Source: Treponema sp.
Lineage (GTDB): Bacteria; Spirochaetota; Spirochaetia; Treponematales; Treponemataceae
Reading direction: 5' to 3'
DNA: 57,352 bases
Assembly: GCA_024690865.1 (NCBI GenBank)
Contig: JAILON010000153.1
Span: forward strand, 1-57,352
This document shows, piece by piece, positions 18,881 through 26,969 of the stretch (within the stretch, counting starts at the first letter, position 1; each line of letters starts with the position of its first letter). The notes under the pieces are model-generated. The model worked only from the letters and a program-made list of their open reading frames with translations, had not been told where the DNA came from and did not search any database. The position numbers were made by a program, and so were the translations under genes.

Positions 18881-19882
18881 ATGTCCAAAGATGTCGCAAG
18901 CCCGATAGGCATGGTCCAGGGCGGAGCATTTGAGAAATTCAAGAAGGGACGTTTCTTCGGTGTCAGCGTCCTTTTAATCCTGACGGTCTTTTTCTGGGCT
19001 TTGTTCAAGCTTCTTTCCCCGTCCAACTTCGGAACCGCCCACCTGATGGGCGACTACCTGCAGACCAGCATCCAGTATGCTGTCGGTGGCTGCGGCTTCT
19101 ATTTCATCGTCGTCATGGGCTTGTTCGACTTCAGCATCGGAGCGAACATCGTCCTTTCTTCACTCGTGGGCGTCCTGCTCTCCCGCTCCATGGGCTACTT
19201 CGGCCTCATAGCGGGCTGCCTTCTCTGCGGAGCGCTTATCGGCTGCTTCAACGGCTTCTTCTATTCCAAGCTCCGCATCCCGTCGATGATTGTCACGGTC
19301 GGCCTCATGCTCATCCTTGAGAGCGTCGCCAACTACGTTGTCGGACTGGACAAGTCCGGCTTCCCCGGCAAGCTGACCAAGGCGAGCATCCTCGCATTCA
19401 ACCACGCTCCCTGGAATTTCATCGTCGCAATCACGGCCTTCCTTCTGATGGTCTTCCTGCTCCGCTTCACGCGGATCGGCACCTACTGCAACGCCATAGG
19501 AAGCAACGAGGCCGTCGCCAAGAACATGGGAATCAACGTCGAAAAATATAAGTTCATCGGCTTCGTCCTGCTGCACCTCTTTGTAGGCATCATGGCCCTC
19601 CTCACCGTCAGCTACGGAAAGGGTATGCTCGCCGTCACCGGAATGACCTCGATGGACAGGAACTTCCGCCCCCTCATGGGCACCTTCTTCGGAGTCGCGT
19701 TCAAGAAATACGGCTGCCCCGTCACCGCAATCGTGCTGGGAGAGTTCATCATCACGATGATTTTCAACGGTCTCGTCGCGCTCGACGTTCCCACGACGAT
19801 AAACGATTTCGTCACGGGAGCCGTCCTCCTCGCGATCGTCACCCTTACCAACCGCGGTGTCAAAGGCTCGGTCGTAAAATAA
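18881..19882 (+). CDS. Sugar ABC transporter permease 1 (RbsC/AraH type)
   Basis: A 333-residue multi-spanning inner-membrane protein of the BPD_transp_2 family; roughly eight to ten hydrophobic helices follow a cytoplasmic N-terminus of about 30 residues. The ATPase-contacting cytoplasmic loop is GSNEAVAKNMGINVEKYK, the family's conserved coupling region. The start has a GTAGGAA ribosome site 9 bases upstream. The gene lies 101 bases after the binding-protein gene and 12 bases before the ATPase gene. Together with the second permease it would form a heterodimeric channel, as in AraH-like and autoinducer-2-like systems with two permeases. Substrate unknown, presumably a sugar or polyol. Confidence 0.88.
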   Translation: MSKDVASPIGMVQGGAFEKFKKGRFFGVSVLLILTVFFWALFKLLSPSNFGTAHLMGDYLQTSIQYAVGGCGFYFIVVMGLFDFSIGANIVLSSLVGVLLSRSMGYFGLIAGCLLCGALIGCFNGFFYSKLRIPSMIVTVGLMLILESVANYVVGLDKSGFPGKLTKASILAFNHAPWNFIVAITAFLLMVFLLRFTRIGTYCNAIGSNEAVAKNMGINVEKYKFIGFVLLHLFVGIMALLTVSYGKGMLAVTGMTSMDRNFRPLMGTFFGVAFKKYGCPVTAIVLGEFIITMIFNGLVALDVPTTINDFVTGAVLLAIVTLTNRGVKGSVVK

Positions 19883-19894
19883 GGGAGGAAAACG

Positions 19895-21391
19895 ATGTCA
19901 GACATTTTATTGCGGGCAGAGAACATTACGAAGCACTTCGGCCTCATCGCCGCGGTCAAGGGCGTGAACCTGGAATTCAAGCGGGGCGAGATACACGGGC
20001 TTATCGGAGAGAACGGGTCGGGAAAGTCCACCTTCTCCTCTATGCTCTGCGGCATACATACAATAACGAGCGGCACGTTTTTCCTTGAGGACAAGGAGCT
20101 GCACGTCAGGAGCCAGGTAGAGGCGAACAGGAATTCCATCGCGATTATCGTGCAGGAAATCGGAACCCTGCCCGGCCTTACCGTCGCCGAGAACATCTTC
20201 CTGGGCGAAGAGGACAAGTTCATGAAGGGGCCCGTCAGGAATTCCGCCGCGATGAACCGCGAGGCGCAGAACATCCTTGACTCCTACGGCTTCAGCTTTA
20301 TCAAGGCGAACAGGATGATAGACCACTACAGCTTTGAGGAGCGCAAGCTGGTCGAAATCGTCAAGTCCACCTACTTTAACCCAAAGATTCTCGTCGTTGA
20401 CGAAACGACGACCGCACTGAGCCATGACGGGCGCGAGGAGCTGTTCAAGGTGATGAACAAGATGCGCTCCCAGGGCAGCTGCGTCATCTTCATCTCCCAC
20501 GACCTGGACGAAGTGCTGGAGCACACGGATCAGGTTTCGATTCTTCGCGACGGCGAGCTGGTCAAGACGGTCGTCTCCAAGGAAGTGACGGCGGACGACC
20601 TGAAGCGCGAGATGGTCGGCCGTGAGCTGGGGAACCGCTACTACCGCACTGACTGGGACGGCTCTTTCGGAGAGGAGGTCGTCCTGTCCGTCAAGAACGT
20701 CAGCGTACCCAACGCCATAGACAACATCAACCTGGACCTGCACAAGGGCGAGATTCTCGGCATCGGGGGCCTCTCCGAGTGCGGCATGCACGAGCTGGGC
20801 AAGGCCGTCTTCGGGGCTTCCTATGACAGGACCGGGTCCGTCACCCTGGCGGACGGCTACAGCGTGGACGACATCCGCGGGGCCATCGCCCACAGCATCG
20901 CCTATGCCTCCAAGGACCGCGACAACGAGTCCGTCGTCATCGCGGACAGCATCATGGAGAACGTCTGCCTGCCCTCGCTGGACAAGCTGTCCAAGCATGG
21001 CTTCCTGCAGCACAAGAACACGAGTGAGTTCGCGGAGAAGTTCGCCCGGCAGATGAGCACCAAGATGACCGGGGTCAAGCAGTATGTGTCGGAGCTTTCC
21101 GGCGGCAACAAGCAGAAGGTCGTCCTGGCCCGCTGGATAGGAAGGGACTCGGACATCCTCGTCCTGGACAGCCCCACCCGAGGAATCGACGTCAAGGTCA
21201 AGGCGGACATTTACGCCCTCATGACGGAGCTGAAGAAGAAGGGCAAGGCAATCATCATGATTTCCGAGGAGTTGCCCGAGCTTCTGGGTATGAGCGACCG
21301 CATCCTGATAATGAAGGACGGCAAGGTGAACGGGGAGTTCGCGCGGAGCGAGTCTTTGAGCGAGAAAGACCTCATCGCCAAGATGATTTAA
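19895..21391 (+). CDS. Sugar ABC transporter tandem ATPase (RbsA/MglA type)
   Basis: Two nucleotide-binding domains in one 498-residue chain. NBD1 (about 5-235) has Walker A GENGSGKST, Walker B ILVVDETTTAL and the H-loop in ISHDL, but its signature is degenerate (YSFEERKLVEI). NBD2 (about 255-498) has no Walker A: the usual glycine loop is replaced by GIGGLSECGMHELG, though signature ELSGGNKQKVVL and Walker B ILVLDSPTRG are present. The family often has one weak site; here the pairing of NBD1 Walker A with NBD2 signature would leave one complete ATP site. Its start follows GGGAGGAAAACG and its end lies 15 bases before the second permease. Confidence 0.92.
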   Translation: MSDILLRAENITKHFGLIAAVKGVNLEFKRGEIHGLIGENGSGKSTFSSMLCGIHTITSGTFFLEDKELHVRSQVEANRNSIAIIVQEIGTLPGLTVAENIFLGEEDKFMKGPVRNSAAMNREAQNILDSYGFSFIKANRMIDHYSFEERKLVEIVKSTYFNPKILVVDETTTALSHDGREELFKVMNKMRSQGSCVIFISHDLDEVLEHTDQVSILRDGELVKTVVSKEVTADDLKREMVGRELGNRYYRTDWDGSFGEEVVLSVKNVSVPNAIDNINLDLHKGEILGIGGLSECGMHELGKAVFGASYDRTGSVTLADGYSVDDIRGAIAHSIAYASKDRDNESVVIADSIMENVCLPSLDKLSKHGFLQHKNTSEFAEKFARQMSTKMTGVKQYVSELSGGNKQKVVLARWIGRDSDILVLDSPTRGIDVKVKADIYALMTELKKKGKAIIMISEELPELLGMSDRILIMKDGKVNGEFARSESLSEKDLIAKMI

Positions 21392-21406
21392 GGATGGGAA
21401 GTTATT

Positions 21407-22357
21407 ATGGCAAATACAGTTTTGGCAAATCGTTTTCAGCTTAAAAGCACGCTCAGGAACTTCGGCCCGCTCTTGGGCTTCATCGGAATCCTCGTGCTCT
21501 TTTCAATATTGACCGGGGGCAAGATTGTCCAGCCCAAGAACCTGAGCCTCATGCTGAGCCAGGTCTTTGTCCTGATGATTGCCTCTACCGGAGTGTTCTT
21601 CGTCATGACGGTGGGAGGACTGGACTTCTCGCAGGGGTCGATACTCGGCCTTGCCTCGATTATCTTCTGCTGGGTGTCCCAGTACAACATCCCGCTCGCG
21701 GTCATCGCATCGGTGGCGGCGGGTGCGGCGATGGGGGCGTTCAACGGATTTTTCCACGTCAAGTTCAAGATAGCATCCTTCATCGTCACGATGTGTTCCC
21801 AGTACTTCTTCCGCGGCCTGTGCAAGTACATTACGACGGCGGGGCCTGTCCCTGCGAGCGTGGAAGTTCTTGCGCTCGACCAGACCTGGTTCAAGATGAT
21901 TCTGATGCTGATTGTCCTTGTCGTCGCGTTCGTCATCTGGCGCTATACGCGGGTTGGATTCGACCTCCGCGCAATCGGCGCGGGCGAGACGGCGGCCCGC
22001 TTTTCCGGCTGCCGCCCGGACTTCACCAAGTTCATGGTCTACGTCACCGCCGGAGCGATTACGGGCTTCGCCTCATTCATCAACGTCGTCCGCGTGGGAA
22101 GCATCACGGGAACGGCGGGCCGCCAGCTGGAGACCCAGATACTTATCGCCCTGGTTCTGGGAGGCATGCCCATTTCCGGCGGCGCGCGGGCACGCTTTTC
22201 CAACATCATCATCGGAACAATGACCTACTGCGTGCTGGAAAAAAGCCTCCCCATGGTATTCCCGGTTTCCGCGACCCAGCAGCTGGTCAAGGGAATCATC
22301 TTCCTCATCGTCGTCGCCCTGACGATAGACCACGAGTCGCTCAAGGTCATAAAGTAA
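21407..22357 (+). CDS. Sugar ABC transporter permease 2
   Basis: A 316-residue inner-membrane protein of the same family as permease 1 but diverged in sequence. It has about eight hydrophobic helices and the coupling-loop motif AIGAGETAARFSGCRPDFTK. Last gene of the operon; a terminator with six T follows 26 bases after its stop codon. Two non-identical permeases imply an asymmetric channel. Start ATG lies after GGATGGGAAG. The gene order receptor-permease-ATPase-permease is compact and all on one strand, so the four products very probably form one importer. Confidence 0.88.
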   Translation: MANTVLANRFQLKSTLRNFGPLLGFIGILVLFSILTGGKIVQPKNLSLMLSQVFVLMIASTGVFFVMTVGGLDFSQGSILGLASIIFCWVSQYNIPLAVIASVAAGAAMGAFNGFFHVKFKIASFIVTMCSQYFFRGLCKYITTAGPVPASVEVLALDQTWFKMILMLIVLVVAFVIWRYTRVGFDLRAIGAGETAARFSGCRPDFTKFMVYVTAGAITGFASFINVVRVGSITGTAGRQLETQILIALVLGGMPISGGARARFSNIIIGTMTYCVLEKSLPMVFPVSATQQLVKGIIFLIVVALTIDHESLKVIK

Positions 22358-22382
22358 AGCCTTTTTCCTTTTGATTTTGTTT

Positions 22383-22421
22383 CCCGTACCAGATGCGTTT
22401 GCCGTTTGGTACGGGTTTTTT
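22383..22421 (+). terminator. Terminator of the sugar ABC operon
   Basis: CCCGTACCA (22383-22391) pairs with TGGTACGGG (22407-22415), followed by six T (22416-22421). A textbook Rho-independent terminator 25 bases after the last permease gene. Confidence 0.88.
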
Positions 22422-22466
22422 CCAAATAAATATGACATTCTTGTGTTTCCGCCACAAATGTATATA

Positions 22467-22496
22467 TGGACAGTTTTCTACTGCCCGTAGTATACT
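22467..22496 (+). promoter_or_regulatory. Promoter of the broken Rpn gene
   Basis: TGGACA (22467-22472), 18-base spacer, TATACT (22491-22496), 14 bases before ATG 22511, with AAGGAGG in between. Confidence 0.5.
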
Positions 22497-22510
22497 CAAG
22501 GAGGCCAGAA

Positions 22511-23576
22511 ATGGCAAAACACAAGGCCCGGCCCGGGGCGGTGTCCCCGGGGGAGAATGGCGGGACAAAGAGAAAGGCGAAGCGGAAGGGGCGTACACGG
22601 TCCAGGGCACGGCGCAACCACAAGGACGGTCTTTTCTGCCGCCTGTTCTCGGACAGGGAGAACGCCCTGTCGCTCTACAATGCGCTGACGGGAAGCTCGT
22701 ACACGGATGCGGACGGGCTTGAAATCGTGACGCTGGAGGACGCGGTCTACCTGTCGCAGAAGAATGACTGCGCGGTCTGCGTCCAAACGTCGTTGGCTCT
22801 TTTTGAGCAGCAGAGCAGCGGCTTCCCTTGCGGGAAGCTTATGAGTTTCTGCTACGCAGAAACTCACGCAATAAAGATAGATTCGCGACCCGTGCGTAGC
22901 ACGAGGTCGTAACGTTCGCGACAGCGAACGTGGGGGCCTGCTCTACTTTGCCGCCGAGTATGCTGGCTGGCTTGCCCGGCACAAGGTGGACGTACATTCC
23001 AGCACTCTGGAGAAGATTCCGTCCCCCAGCTACTTCGTCCTCTACAACGGGACAGAAAAGCAGGTGGAAAAGATGGATTTACGGCTGTCCGAAGCCTTTG
23101 AGAAACCTGCGGAAGGCTACGAATGGACGGCACACGTGGTCAACGTGAACGCCGGGCACAATACCGGCATACTGGAGCGCTGTCCGCTCTTGGGCGACTA
23201 TGCGGCGTTCATTGCGGACATACGGCAGGGGCAGGCGGACGGAATGTCGCTGACGGAGGTCGTGGATGCCGCGGTGGACAAATGTATCAGGAGGGGCGGA
23301 AAGCTCGCGGATTTTATGAGGAAGCATAAGGCGGAGGTGAACAGCATGTATTTGTTTGGAGTTGACTTTGAAAAGATTCACTGGGAGGCTGTACGGAAAG
23401 AGATGTTTGAAGAAGGCCAGAGAGACGGCCTGTCACAAGGCCAGGAGCGGGCTCTCCGTAACCTGATGGTAAAGCTGTCCATGACGGCGGAGCAGGCAAT
23501 TGATACCTTGGATATCCCTGTGGAGGAACGGGAGAAGTACGCGGCCAGGCTGAACGGGGTCCCGGCGGAGGCGTAG
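22511..23576 (+). pseudogene. Rpn/PD-(D/E)XK nuclease-transposase family gene, split by a hairpin cluster
   Basis: The N-terminal part (Lys/Arg-rich, then HKDGLFCRLFSDRENALSLY and GLEIVTLEDAVYLSQKNDCA up to LALFEQQSS) resembles Rpn-family recombination-promoting nucleases, homologous to PD-(D/E)XK transposases. About 110 bases of clustered palindromes (22821-22931) follow; the first frame then stops at 22910-22912 and the protein resumes in another frame at GLLYFAAEYAGW (22935 on), running to 23576. The insert seems to have replaced about eight usual residues and to have changed frame. Strong AAGGAGG site before ATG 22511. The second half keeps a helical tail with a Gln/Gly-rich repeat region usual for the family. 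A nuclease is unlikely to be made now. Confidence 0.75.
22821..22931. repeat. Cluster of four palindromes inserted in the Rpn gene
   Basis: Four consecutive hairpins: GCTTCCC/GGGAAGC with 4-base loop (22821-22838); an 11-bp perfect stem starting TGAGTTTCTGC with loop TAC (22842-22866); CGACCCGTGC pairing with GCACG-A-GGTCG around loop GTA (22886-22909, one bulged A); ACGTTCGC/GCGAACGT with loop GACA (22912-22931). The sequence has no similarity to the flanking coding sequence and breaks the frame. Confidence 0.8.
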
Positions 23577-23648
23577 CAGGGCGGCGGCCCCGCCAGAGCG
23601 GGAGCCTCTGCGACGGCCATCCCGGTCCCGGGGCCTATAGTGTTTTGT

Positions 23649-23768
23649 TCAGTTGCAGTGTCCTTTACAGGCTGCGATGATGATATTGTTCCCTTCCTGC
23701 TTGTATACAATCCGGTTCTCCTCGTCAATCCTCCGGCTCCACCAGCCACTGAGGTTCTTCTTCAACGG
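23649..23768 (-). pseudogene. Truncated YoeB/Txe toxin (C-terminal 39 residues only)
   Basis: Immediately after the antitoxin stop codon and in the same frame, the minus strand encodes PLKKNLSGWWSRRIDEENR followed by IVYKQEGNNIIIAACKGHCN and a stop. This is the C-terminal half of a YoeB-type mRNA interferase, including the conserved WWSRRI and the terminal CKGH region. The first 45 or so residues, which would normally lie between antitoxin stop and PLK, are missing with no start codon. The remnant cannot be made as a free toxin unless the TAG is read through. Signs of a deletion that disarmed the toxin while leaving the antitoxin intact. Confidence 0.85.
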
Positions 23769-24029
23769 CTACGCCTCTACCAGCTCATGTTCTGACAGGA
23801 CTGCCCTGCCGCTGTCTATTTTCTGCGTCACTTTTTCCAGATACTGGATATTGGACTTGGAATAGAATGGGTCAAGAGTCAGGTCGAACGGAATCCTCTG
23901 CTCGCGGATGACTTTCTTGACAAACATCTTGAATGCCGTACTTATGGTAAGCCCCAGCTGTTCGCAGATGTCCTCAAAGGTTTCCTTTTCCTCCGTGTCC
24001 ATCCTGAAATTCACCATAGTCTGTGCCAT
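23769..24029 (-). CDS. RelB/DinJ-family antitoxin, orphaned
   Basis: An 86-residue protein starting MAQTMVNFRMDTEEKETFED, the ribbon-helix-helix DNA-binding start typical of RelB/DinJ antitoxins, followed by LGLTISTAFKMFVKKVIREQ (helices 1-2) and a C-terminal toxin-wrapping tail. It normally neutralises a YoeB or YafQ toxin and represses its own operon. Here the downstream toxin has lost its N-terminal half, so the antitoxin is orphaned. GTGAGG lies 7 bases before the ATG. It could still buffer a homologous toxin elsewhere in the genome. Confidence 0.85.
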   Translation of the reverse strand: MAQTMVNFRMDTEEKETFEDICEQLGLTISTAFKMFVKKVIREQRIPFDLTLDPFYSKSNIQYLEKVTQKIDSGRAVLSEHELVEA

Positions 24030-24164
24030 ACATTTACCTCACATACAAGTACAAAGCAATTGTAAGCATTCGTAAAGCAAAATATCGGAAAATCAACTTT
24101 TGCGGGTCCCCACGCTCCCCCCCCCCGCACCGACCCCCTCTACACACACCAAGCCGCACAGCCG

Positions 24165-24236
24165 CCGGAATTGCAACGCAATTCCGGTTGGGCAAGCGGC
24201 GCCAGCCGCTTGCCCGGAGTGCCAGCCACTTGCCCG
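24165..24236. repeat. Double hairpin plus partial direct repeat after the LRR gene
   Basis: Perfect stem CCGGAATTGC/GCAATTCCGG with loop AAC (24165-24187), then GGGCAAGCGGC/GCCGCTTGCCC with loop GCCA (24190-24215), then a 20-base-spaced near copy of the second arm (GCCAGCCACTTGCCCG, 24221-24236). It ends 4 bases before the LRR stop codon. Similar in style to the cluster in the Rpn gene (short 3-4-base loops). The remainder of 24030-24164 holds only a C-rich run and the antitoxin leader. Confidence 0.75.
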
Positions 24237-24240
24237 CGGG

Positions 24241-25036
24241 CTAGTCGTTGTAGCCATCTTCGCCGAGGATGAACACCTTGCCGGCAAAGGCGGGGTAGTT
24301 GGCAAGCAGGTTATTCCGCGTAGGCGCATCGGGGACTTTTATCTTGTCTATCTTGGTCGGATCAACATCGTCGAACGCCTCGCTCCAGTGGCTATTTTCC
24401 GAGGTTTTAGCGTTGATGGTGATGGTGCCGCTCAGGCTTGTGCAGCCTTTGAAGAGACCTTGCAATCTTTGATAACTTGAAGCAGTTGGAGAAACGCTGC
24501 TCGGTATGACTGGTGCCGTCGTCAGGCTTGTGCAGTTTGCGAAGCAGTAGAACATATTGTCTACGCTGCTTGGTATCGTCAGCCCCCCTGCGTCCACCAG
24601 GCCTTTGCAGTTCTGGAAGCAGCTGTTCAACCTAGTGACGCCGTTCGGTATCGTCACCCCATCCAAGTTCGTAATGCCGTCACACTCAGAGAACCAACTC
24701 GCCATAGACGTGATTCCAGCCGGCAGTGTCAGCCCCGTCAGACCCGTCAAGTCCGTCAGGTTGTCGCTGTTTTTGAACGCATACGAAAAGCCTGAATTAG
24801 TGAGGCTGGCCGGCAATGTCAATCCTGTCAGGCTCGTCAGGGTGGAACCCGCAAGGGAAAGCTTTGTGACAGAGTCCGGTATTGTCAGCGCCGACAGGTT
24901 GCCTGCCACACCACACCCGGCGAGGTAAAGCTCTTGGAGATTGGATGGCCATGTCACTCCTGCCAGGCTCGTCAGGTTGGTATTGTCTGTTAGACTGAGG
25001 TAGGTGAGGGAGGACGGCAACGTCAGTCCTGCCAGG
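24241..25036 (-). pseudogene. BspA-like LRR surface protein, 3' part split off by the island
   Basis: Leucine-rich repeats of the Treponema pallidum/BspA type (for example SLAGVTWPSNLQELYL, SLTGLTLPASLTNSGF, LDGVTIPNGVTRLNSCF), ending with the characteristic VPDAPTRNNLLANYPAFAGKV and a stop codon at 24241. Such proteins are usually cell-surface or secreted. LRR homology stops abruptly at CTGCCAGG (25029-25036). The frame happens to stay open into island sequence as far as 25140, adding about 35 residues with no LRR character. The missing N-terminal part is found at 56608-57352, and joining both restores DLTSLAGLTLPSSL. The fragment has no promoter of its own. Confidence 0.85.
25029..25036. 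repeat. attL-like junction, core CTGCCAGG
   Basis: 8-bp direct repeat identical to 56608-56615, placed precisely where LRR coding similarity ends. At this end it sits in a perfect inverted repeat CAGTCCTG-C-CAGGACTG (25024-25040), as expected for a tyrosine-recombinase core site. Confidence 0.75.
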
Positions 25037-25053
25037 ACTGAGACTTGTAGATC

Positions 25054-25077
25054 CAAATGCTTGTAATACAAGCGTTT
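25054..25077. other. Palindrome near left island end (possible recombinase binding site)
   Basis: GCTTGT-AAT-ACAAGC at its centre, shared as a 24-bp imperfect direct repeat with 56531-56554 near the other end. A second palindrome, TTTAAC-AATA-GTTAAA, overlaps at 25075-25090. Confidence 0.55.
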
Positions 25078-25157
25078 AACAATAGTTAAAAACTGGAATG
25101 CAAGCAGCTGTGTAAACAAAGGAACCCTAAAAAGTTCCACTCCAAGGGGTAATCGTT

Positions 25158-26357
25158 ATGCGCTACAGACGACCCTATGTATTATTCAAGAAGAAGCTCC
25201 ACTCAGGAACAAAAATCTGGTACTTCTACATCTACGATGCGAACAATGTCAGGCACCAGTTCAGCACAGGCTCAAAGACGAGGGCAGAGGCTGAAATCTA
25301 TTGCATGGAGCTGTACAGGAACGGTACCATTGCAGCGGCTCAGCATGGTATATGGAGCAGCCAGCCATTCCTCAATCAGACAAATCCGGCGCAGACCGCC
25401 CAGAAAAACACAAGCCCCCTGTTCAGCGAATATGTGAAGGACTGGTATGTATACGATAAATGCGATTACATACAGCAGAAACTCCTGCGCGGATTCAACA
25501 TCACGCGTGGATACGTGGATTTATGCCGAAGCACGCTTGAACGGTACATCACGCCGTTTTTCGGAAAATACCGGCTTGAAAAAATAACTGCTGAGCTGGT
25601 CAATTCATGGGTGCTCGGTATTAAGAAGGAAGGACTGCTCCAGAACTCCACAATCAACCGTATTGTCAAGGTTTTTAAGGTAATCCTCTCTGATGCATAC
25701 AGGAAGGGCGACATTCAAGCTGACATCGCAAAGCGCATCCTGCTTTTGAAAAGCGATTCCAAGACGCACGGCATCTTCTCGAAGGAGGAAGCCGCGAAGC
25801 TTCTCAATTCAAAGACGATAAGGAAAGTCTGGGGAGGCAACAGCATACATTACGCCATGAACCTGCTTGCAAGCAAGACAGGAATGCGCATCGGGGAAAT
25901 CATCGCGCTCCAGAAGCAGTACGTCTTCAAAGACCACATACTTGTCGCCCACACATGGGACATAAAGTACGGGCTTAAGGACACGAAGAACCACAAGAGC
26001 CGGGAGGTGCCTGTTTCCGAGGATGTATACAGGCTTCTTTCCAGCCTGGCAAAAAAACATACCAAAGGAGACTTCATCTTCTCCGAAAACGGAGGAAAAA
26101 GCCCTATCCAACGGACACAGGTAGGACAGCTGCTTAATACCGCCCTAAAGAACATAGGTATCGGCGAGGATGAGCGCAGGAAACGCTACCTTTCGTTCCA
26201 TAGCTGGAGGCATTATGTGAATACCCTGCTCATAACAGGAGGAGTTCCAAAGTCTGTGGTTCAGAGTATTATCGGTCACGTAAACGATGATGCAATGACG
26301 GAGCATTACACGCACATACGGCTGGAGGACACGAAACAGGCTTTGAATTTTCTTTAA
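25158..26357 (+). CDS. Tyrosine recombinase (island integrase 1)
   Basis: A 399-residue site-specific recombinase. Residues about 70-180 form the SAM-like core-binding domain; the catalytic domain has Arg in TGMRIGEI (about 243), the H-x-x-R box in SFHSWRHYVN, His374 in IIGHVNDD and nucleophile Tyr384 in EHYTHIR, so the active site is complete. The N-terminus (about 1-60) is an arm-type DNA-binding domain with HQFSTGSKTRAEAE. The gene starts after AAGGGG and lies directly inside the left boundary reading into the island, the usual place for an integrase acting on that site. It is related to the second recombinase at 33975 but clearly diverged. Best candidate for the enzyme that inserted the island. 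Confidence 0.92.
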   Translation: MRYRRPYVLFKKKLHSGTKIWYFYIYDANNVRHQFSTGSKTRAEAEIYCMELYRNGTIAAAQHGIWSSQPFLNQTNPAQTAQKNTSPLFSEYVKDWYVYDKCDYIQQKLLRGFNITRGYVDLCRSTLERYITPFFGKYRLEKITAELVNSWVLGIKKEGLLQNSTINRIVKVFKVILSDAYRKGDIQADIAKRILLLKSDSKTHGIFSKEEAAKLLNSKTIRKVWGGNSIHYAMNLLASKTGMRIGEIIALQKQYVFKDHILVAHTWDIKYGLKDTKNHKSREVPVSEDVYRLLSSLAKKHTKGDFIFSENGGKSPIQRTQVGQLLNTALKNIGIGEDERRKRYLSFHSWRHYVNTLLITGGVPKSVVQSIIGHVNDDAMTEHYTHIRLEDTKQALNFL

Positions 26358-26466
26358 GCGTATAAAGAACTGTCACCGATGCGATTTCCGCATGGAGCCG
26401 TTTTCGTTTTTCAAAAAAACATCCATACGGAAAAGAACGGACAGAAATTCACTTACGTGACACAGG

Positions 26467-26495
26467 CGACAGCGGCGGATCAGATGCCGCTGTCG
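26467..26495. other. Stem-loop downstream of integrase 1
   Basis: CGACAGCGGC/GCCGCTGTCG, perfect 10-bp stem with 9-base loop, without a T run. May contribute to ending integrase transcription. Confidence 0.45.
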
Positions 26496-26512
26496 CGCTG
26501 AGGCTCGTGCAG

Positions 26513-26561
26513 GCAAAAAAAAGAAGGGGACACGGATTTTCATGTAAAAGTCCGTGTCCCC
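26513..26561 (-). terminator. Terminator of the left-arm minus-strand operon
   Basis: On the minus strand an 11-bp perfect stem (GGGGACACGGA/TCCGTGTCCCC, 26526-26561) is followed by TTCTTTTTTTT (26515-26525). It ends transcription coming from the 26568-36000 minus genes. Confidence 0.85.
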
Positions 26562-26567
26562 GCTGCG

Positions 26568-26969
26568 TCAGCATCCAAGGGCAGCTGCCAGCCTGTCATA
26601 CTGTTCCATGATGCCGTCTTCCTTTACGTCAACCGGAGCAGAATAAACGTGGATGAGGCTTTCAAGAGCAGCCTGAACTATTCCGTCATTCCCAGTTTCC
26701 AGCGCCCTGTCAATCAAGGCAAAGTATCCGTCATACAGCCTGCACCTCTCGCCGAAACGTGAGTTCAGGTAGCCGATCATGGCCTCCCTCCGCTCGCGGA
26801 GCATCGTGCAGACGGCATCTCGCTTTGCGCGGACAGCCTCACGTTCCGTTGCCCCCCTGTTCAAGGTTTCGATACATTCAGCAACGCTGCCAATAGCCGA
26901 GGACACAAGGCTTCCCCCAGTCATTCGGTGTGGCATCATCGGCGCAATCATGTTTCCTTCCATTACCAT
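26568..26969 (-). CDS. Hypothetical protein (133 aa) at the operon end
   Basis: Not recognised. Mostly alpha-helical, with a Gly/Met-rich N-terminus (MVMEGNMIAPMMPHRMTGG), a helix rich in Arg and Glu around residues 40-65, and a C-terminal half with DRALETGNDGIVQAALESL resembling a helical repeat. No cysteine pair, signal peptide or membrane segment stands out. Its start overlaps the end of the upstream gene by 7 bases, so it is translated with it; a strong terminator follows. The pairing with a membrane-segment protein suggests a shared accessory function on the island, unknown. Confidence 0.65.
   Translation of the reverse strand: MVMEGNMIAPMMPHRMTGGSLVSSAIGSVAECIETLNRGATEREAVRAKRDAVCTMLRERREAMIGYLNSRFGERCRLYDGYFALIDRALETGNDGIVQAALESLIHVYSAPVDVKEDGIMEQYDRLAAALGC

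Noticed and set aside
19907..21013. 368-codon minus-strand frame opposite the ABC ATPase
   Set aside because: Antisense to Walker motifs; a composition artefact.
24500..25036. Regularly spaced similar segments that might suggest a CRISPR array
   Set aside because: They are codon-level leucine-rich repeats of a protein, of unequal identity and without unique spacers.
25000..25060. tRNA gene at the island boundary
   Set aside because: No cloverleaf or tRNA-like sequence near either junction; the target is an LRR gene.
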